Assembly: GCA_945957605.1 (NCBI GenBank)
Contig: CAMFLR010000001.1
Coordinates: forward strand, 124,001-188,000
Direction: 5' to 3'
Source of the DNA: an uncultured Isosphaeraceae bacterium
GTDB taxonomy: Bacteria; Planctomycetota; Planctomycetia; Isosphaerales; Isosphaeraceae
DNA: 64,000 nucleotides
Of this stretch, positions 63,601 to 64,000 are shown piece after piece (the first letter of the stretch is position 1; each line of letters opens with the position of its first letter). The position numbers and the translations under genes are program-made. The notes under the pieces were generated by a model. That model saw only the letters and a list, made by a program, of their open reading frames with translations, made no database searches and had not been told where the DNA came from.

Positions 63601-63961
63601 GTCGAGCGTGTCGCTGACCGACCTCGTCATCTCGGGTACTGGCATCTCGGGCTCGAACCCGGTTCGTGCCACCAGCCTGTCCTGGATCGACGGCCACACC
63701 GTCAAGTTCAACCTCACCGGAGGTTACAACAAGTCGGGTACGGTTCAGGTCCAGATCCCGCAAGGTGCTGTGACCGACACCGCCGGCCGCGGCGTTGCAG
63801 CCTTCACCGACTCGATCACCCTCTCGCCGACGACCTCGACCACGATCTCGCGATCTGAAGTCGTTGCGAGCACCACGCCCACCCCGACCGTCGTCTCGAT
63901 CCCGGCGGTCATCCCGACCCCGGTCGTCAAGCCGAAGGCCAAGATCAAGAAGAAGCACTAA
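54662..63961 (+). CDS. Giant LEPR-XLL-type surface protein with SbsA/Big_5-like repeats and beta-helix blocks
   Basis: This 3099-residue protein has a basic N-terminus (MKRRKALTAKRLRPAGE) and 'GLEDRRLLSSG', the LEPR-XLL-type signal. Ig-like Big_5/SbsA-type domains with 'VTFSKAV', 'IAFSEQIDQSTINQQN', 'LDHNIDPTTITNQT' and 'ITFNKNVDPATINANS' starts occur at about 60-290, 2080-2210, 2400-2530 and 2940-3055. Ig-like bacterial adhesin modules lie at about 320-470 and 2240-2395. Two beta-helix (DUF1565/right-handed helix) blocks lie at about 845-2070 ('DGSIAHPFPTLAPQA') and 2540-2930 ('NPYTTIQSAINAAQLGDVVA'). The tail is Thr/Pro-rich and ends 'KPKAKIKKKH'. The ATG has GGGGAG seven bases upstream. 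Probably a very large surface or secreted fibre; no catalytic motif. Confidence 0.88.
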   Translation: MGSFNGKGREQEMKRRKALTAKRLRPAGEGLEDRRLLSSGNNPGSGNVVPLVQLAAGSLTVNSITPGGGLTYTNTPNSLVVTFSKAVQLSSINSNSLTVTGPTGVTVKLGTPTGVDDPNFPTQVSFPFVFTRAAGANANAKFTDTVNAGTITAKDGSLVSQFTDSFTLNDTTSPRITNATFNGRTITIAFSEQIDQSTINQQNIALVRAGGPNNGFNNNPANVIVTNDSRVKYSYNASTQTVTIDLSGLPQTLLPTDHYALVVNSPTFDSGGNVLTQGVTDQVGNALNGKFNGVFPSGITPPAPPAKPVYSSFVEDLGVRTLTAPIITSVGLAAGSDSGIANDNNTNVNRPTFTGHITAPFPGTAAGVTVLVEFNGLQHTDPITGQPLPIGTLNLNIGPGGRGFTGSYDAVVTTDANGNFTVVYPAGLAKLPDGLNRVRFLAIAQPDAPPLPGFSVLLDQSFRVDTTLPGMDTGSTHPSGASLLQGATISSLSNLSVFFSDSVLPSNLGNPLAVPTSLSFPALDPATANNLSNYSLYQVDANGKFLADESQFIKTATFVSTTVRTLTSQPYTGHVDLTFSSGLPKGYYIFVAHTQEPGFSGLRDAAGNLLAGDPTKPGVAADYKLMFNYQPEATFITNVDAVSPDGTISGPRSYFEVPLPGTTPRAEAPPNEFVVHFSNPLNPNADYTNAVQLIASADANGGSGGTSDGNFGSLGINDDGSGYSRVLPAGTTVTLASSNPAATSPADPGFNDELILQLPDNFVLSPDYYRLYLPNSTQTTGNSTSLNTAVFDIFGNQLDGEFLGNQTADGSYQDLLPTGAERVGLSGDGTPGGAFLTGYVITANANIIYAQPGAPDDPFNPANAPDGSIAHPFPTLAPQAVYTAANGGDLNSSVNFGTGFNPIYDRMHAGVFHRSALYAAQVASAKGPVVVVALPAIPGTATQSFVIQAPSGTDAIANDGSVSVPAMTTLVFAPGSTVKLLNASILVQNQGSAIQVEGGANPGQAVNFTSYLNDAIAGDTNGDQGNTTARGGDWGGILLRNFDQTNRSSTFPGQLQTTANTAQNNRLKGPGGVDAISGADDAMSVINFANISFGGGAVPQTIGFRYDAITLQNARPAITNTSISQTGLGRGAQAAISANVDSLREDATARGPLVRDVNFSQNSLNGIYIRAEVNGVAEATNAINYPINPATSGGQRNFTLSSPYPYILTTPMVVGGLFLEETGGVSSSEPDRLYIQPGMMVKLSSGAGIEVVGFGTGSRQASINIGSRTYINEFDINPAIAPTLPNGQPNPNFKPNPNSDANVVLTSIFDNLASTQYFDPTTGLATQIVAPSDSANTGPNSPLQPTTGNVPDASRWGGIQIDSPAVAVINDTTVQFGGGLVNTAGGSTPRHALQFVGASGSGSNGTGTHVSITNNNWYSNADTPIQTTPNGLLAADPLRPLQSGNPFLRGNVFQNNDYNGLGVTSDTAGAAQVNGLINTSNGLLTVNSVWGLTDLTYILKGTIVLGPGPNGRAPIGAASGPQAVPAPGVTLTVQANLPGTILADGSVIGKPGESPIVKLLNINGAVPSLPSVLGSTIGIEGYQGAGFISGVDNGVDPSADSLVDTGVNSALRFVGIGANQTTGQARVPVIITSMHDSTVGTTVRGVTMNQAISGDTTAPAPGDGGNIEFGALGATSFNFYDPRLGSIIDNADIRYMSNIIQQGGGIVNIVNTDTTAGVDLGDQYLNQEMGQPANVNGVLDYSSQFNTPRSITLSNSNFSSFSGTGFYADHGHNSLAASVIGGGSGGFAFPTRLGITSEPTYSFLYNNTFSNMPNAVQVVSQQGSDNGTTGDLPAQLILLNNTFYQTGNSVVLTGAVPTSTNPRSHVYYLSMNNIYDGATGPVFTLTNRVIGQSQNDLFFNNASIGAGTTHAVFGDPAFIDPNNGNFNLLSTSAAIDSARSEIGPYALGNMLSPPVDQVLGPQAAIRDPNNFGRTNLIGGLSGAFVTPTDYIFLPGSPLPNYVSEWVPQITGTAGSYTGPFSNAATFAYAPITGERDAAGNLRIDDPNKPNLGSGASPFFDIGAFEYVQVFPPHVTGVTANYTDPTAPTGSTTKSIYSTTGVAGTNIAPNSISFQLDHNIDPTTITNQTVLLQASGGDGLFGNGNSAADRFIDLSGKLSFNSLTNVLTISLANAGLILTNDEYRLELVGTGSQVLRDPQGNALDGENTVGGLATGAQLPLPSGDGVPGGNTYVTFTIDTNPPKIVPNTFFLDPSTDSNRIDGVTNNTTPNFQGNITDIFPPANPVAGQTVIIDISTKGDGVFDLLNAGTGTTDANGHFSVKINTPLPDSQYNVGANGYLAFDYTKNPPVYQTTNYGYSMARVRIVDQAGNVSNKVTDPLSSYIAAGAVTSFVVDTTGPTITAATPSNNQTTGVTANGVPVTITFNKNVDPATINANSIKVLRSGGDGVFGNGNDVPVTIDPNSISFKYLGGALGAESVTFNIIGSQANPLANDQYQVTIAGAGTSVVTDIAGNALNAVGAGSTGSNFTDTFIVYSPTIQHTLFVGSAFASDPTAKLGSRANPYTTIQSAINAAQLGDVVAVLPGLYTESITLKSLVTVRSADLSSTDNIVLPGDPLQTIIRAPAVTSATTPTGTGATVATVTGINIASSTGGTAVLNTEFSGFTVASPLAGNPATGTIQTGSVGIQLINANILIDRNFVVDSYIGIAEASTGINAIFPRVFNNGIIGNNVGFSIDGTLASSLAAVAQVSNNTFAFNNQGAGVAALASGPLLVTFANNIFWQNHDLTSARNGDAIAANVPNKTLVLSNLFSGNGANPNSTADDTFNIGTGFQPQILTTTAPDGLGNFTGDPAFVSPRDPRPTADGPASFFNDADFDLLFTSAAIDRSNPAYAPATDFLYRGRIIVPGRAFTVTSPYSASVGPADVGAFEYGGTGGIPLGGQTFRVVNDSLASGNSSRAGGTVVPYTAAPSSITVNFSSNVKQSSVSLTDLVISGTGISGSNPVRATSLSWIDGHTVKFNLTGGYNKSGTVQVQIPQGAVTDTAGRGVAAFTDSITLSPTTSTTISRSEVVASTTPTPTVVSIPAVIPTPVVKPKAKIKKKH

Positions 63962-63968
63962 GCCGTTC

Positions 63969-63983
63969 CTCCGGATTCCGGAG
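63969..63983 (+). other. Short hairpin after giant protein 3
   Basis: CTCCGG-ATT-CCGGAG is a perfect 6-bp stem with a 3-base loop just past the stop codon. It may be the start of a terminator, but the window ends before a T run could be seen. Confidence 0.35.
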
Positions 63984-64000
63984 TGACCACACGAGCTTGA

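Noticed and set aside
62231-63958. 575-codon minus-strand open frame
   Set aside because: Antisense shadow of the biased C-terminal part of giant protein 3; composition is low-complexity Arg/Val/Gly.

Overview
The window is about 60% GC and carries a clearly planctomycete gene repertoire: three giant surface proteins that open with the basic LEPR-XLL-type N-terminus, PEP-CTERM proteins, DUF1501 and DUF1559 proteins, a TAT-type Gfo/Idh/MocA protein, two Hanks-type Ser/Thr kinases and a deacetylase/DUF4038 glycosidase fusion. Order-level placement (Isosphaerales or Gemmatales) is inference. No rRNA, tRNA, CRISPR array, transposase or phage gene was recognised.

Layout. 1-576: the 3' end of an MFS transporter. 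699-814 and 2039-2164: two copies of a nested REP-like inverted repeat that bracket an acyl-CoA dehydrogenase gene. 2.3-3.4 kb: a small HExxH membrane protein and a Wza-type export lipoprotein. 3.5-8.4 kb: an acyl carrier protein, a GH3-family adenylating enzyme, a PmtA-like methyltransferase, an alpha/beta hydrolase and a TIGR01777 epimerase, read here as a possible lipid or acyl-conjugate locus. 8.5-11.1 kb: a membrane Ser/Thr kinase and a HAD phosphatase. 11.1-16.3 kb: giant protein 1 (Vgb propeller, seven Ig-like repeats, SdrD-B-like domain, DUF4214). 16.5-22.7 kb: small membrane proteins (one tandem paralog pair), an APC permease and an unrecognised 594-residue protein. 22.8-28.1 kb: an oxidoreductase, a PEP-CTERM protein and the deacetylase/glycosidase fusion.

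28.1-31.9 kb holds a four-gene operon: kaiC, two kaiB paralogs and a PAS hybrid histidine kinase. The cistrons are tightly coupled, there is no kaiA, the KaiC tail is short, and a nested hairpin lies in the kaiC leader. This is the most interesting system in the window. It is followed divergently by 6-phosphogluconate dehydrogenase.

33.9-43.3 kb: a CBM-like membrane protein, a second PEP-CTERM protein, a DUF4140/DUF4139 protein with an STN-like insert, giant protein 2 (beta-helix) and a DUF1501 protein. 43.5-51.4 kb: a second Ser/Thr kinase, a small membrane protein, then a co-directional group with an S55 peptidase whose catalytic motifs are in permuted order, a propeller protein with a TTG start, a prepilin-like DUF1559 protein and a HAD phosphatase. 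51.4-54.0 kb: an operon of DapA-like, DHOD-like and unknown proteins. 54.7-64.0 kb: giant protein 3 (3099 residues, SbsA/Big_5-like repeats and beta-helix blocks), complete up to its stop near the window edge.
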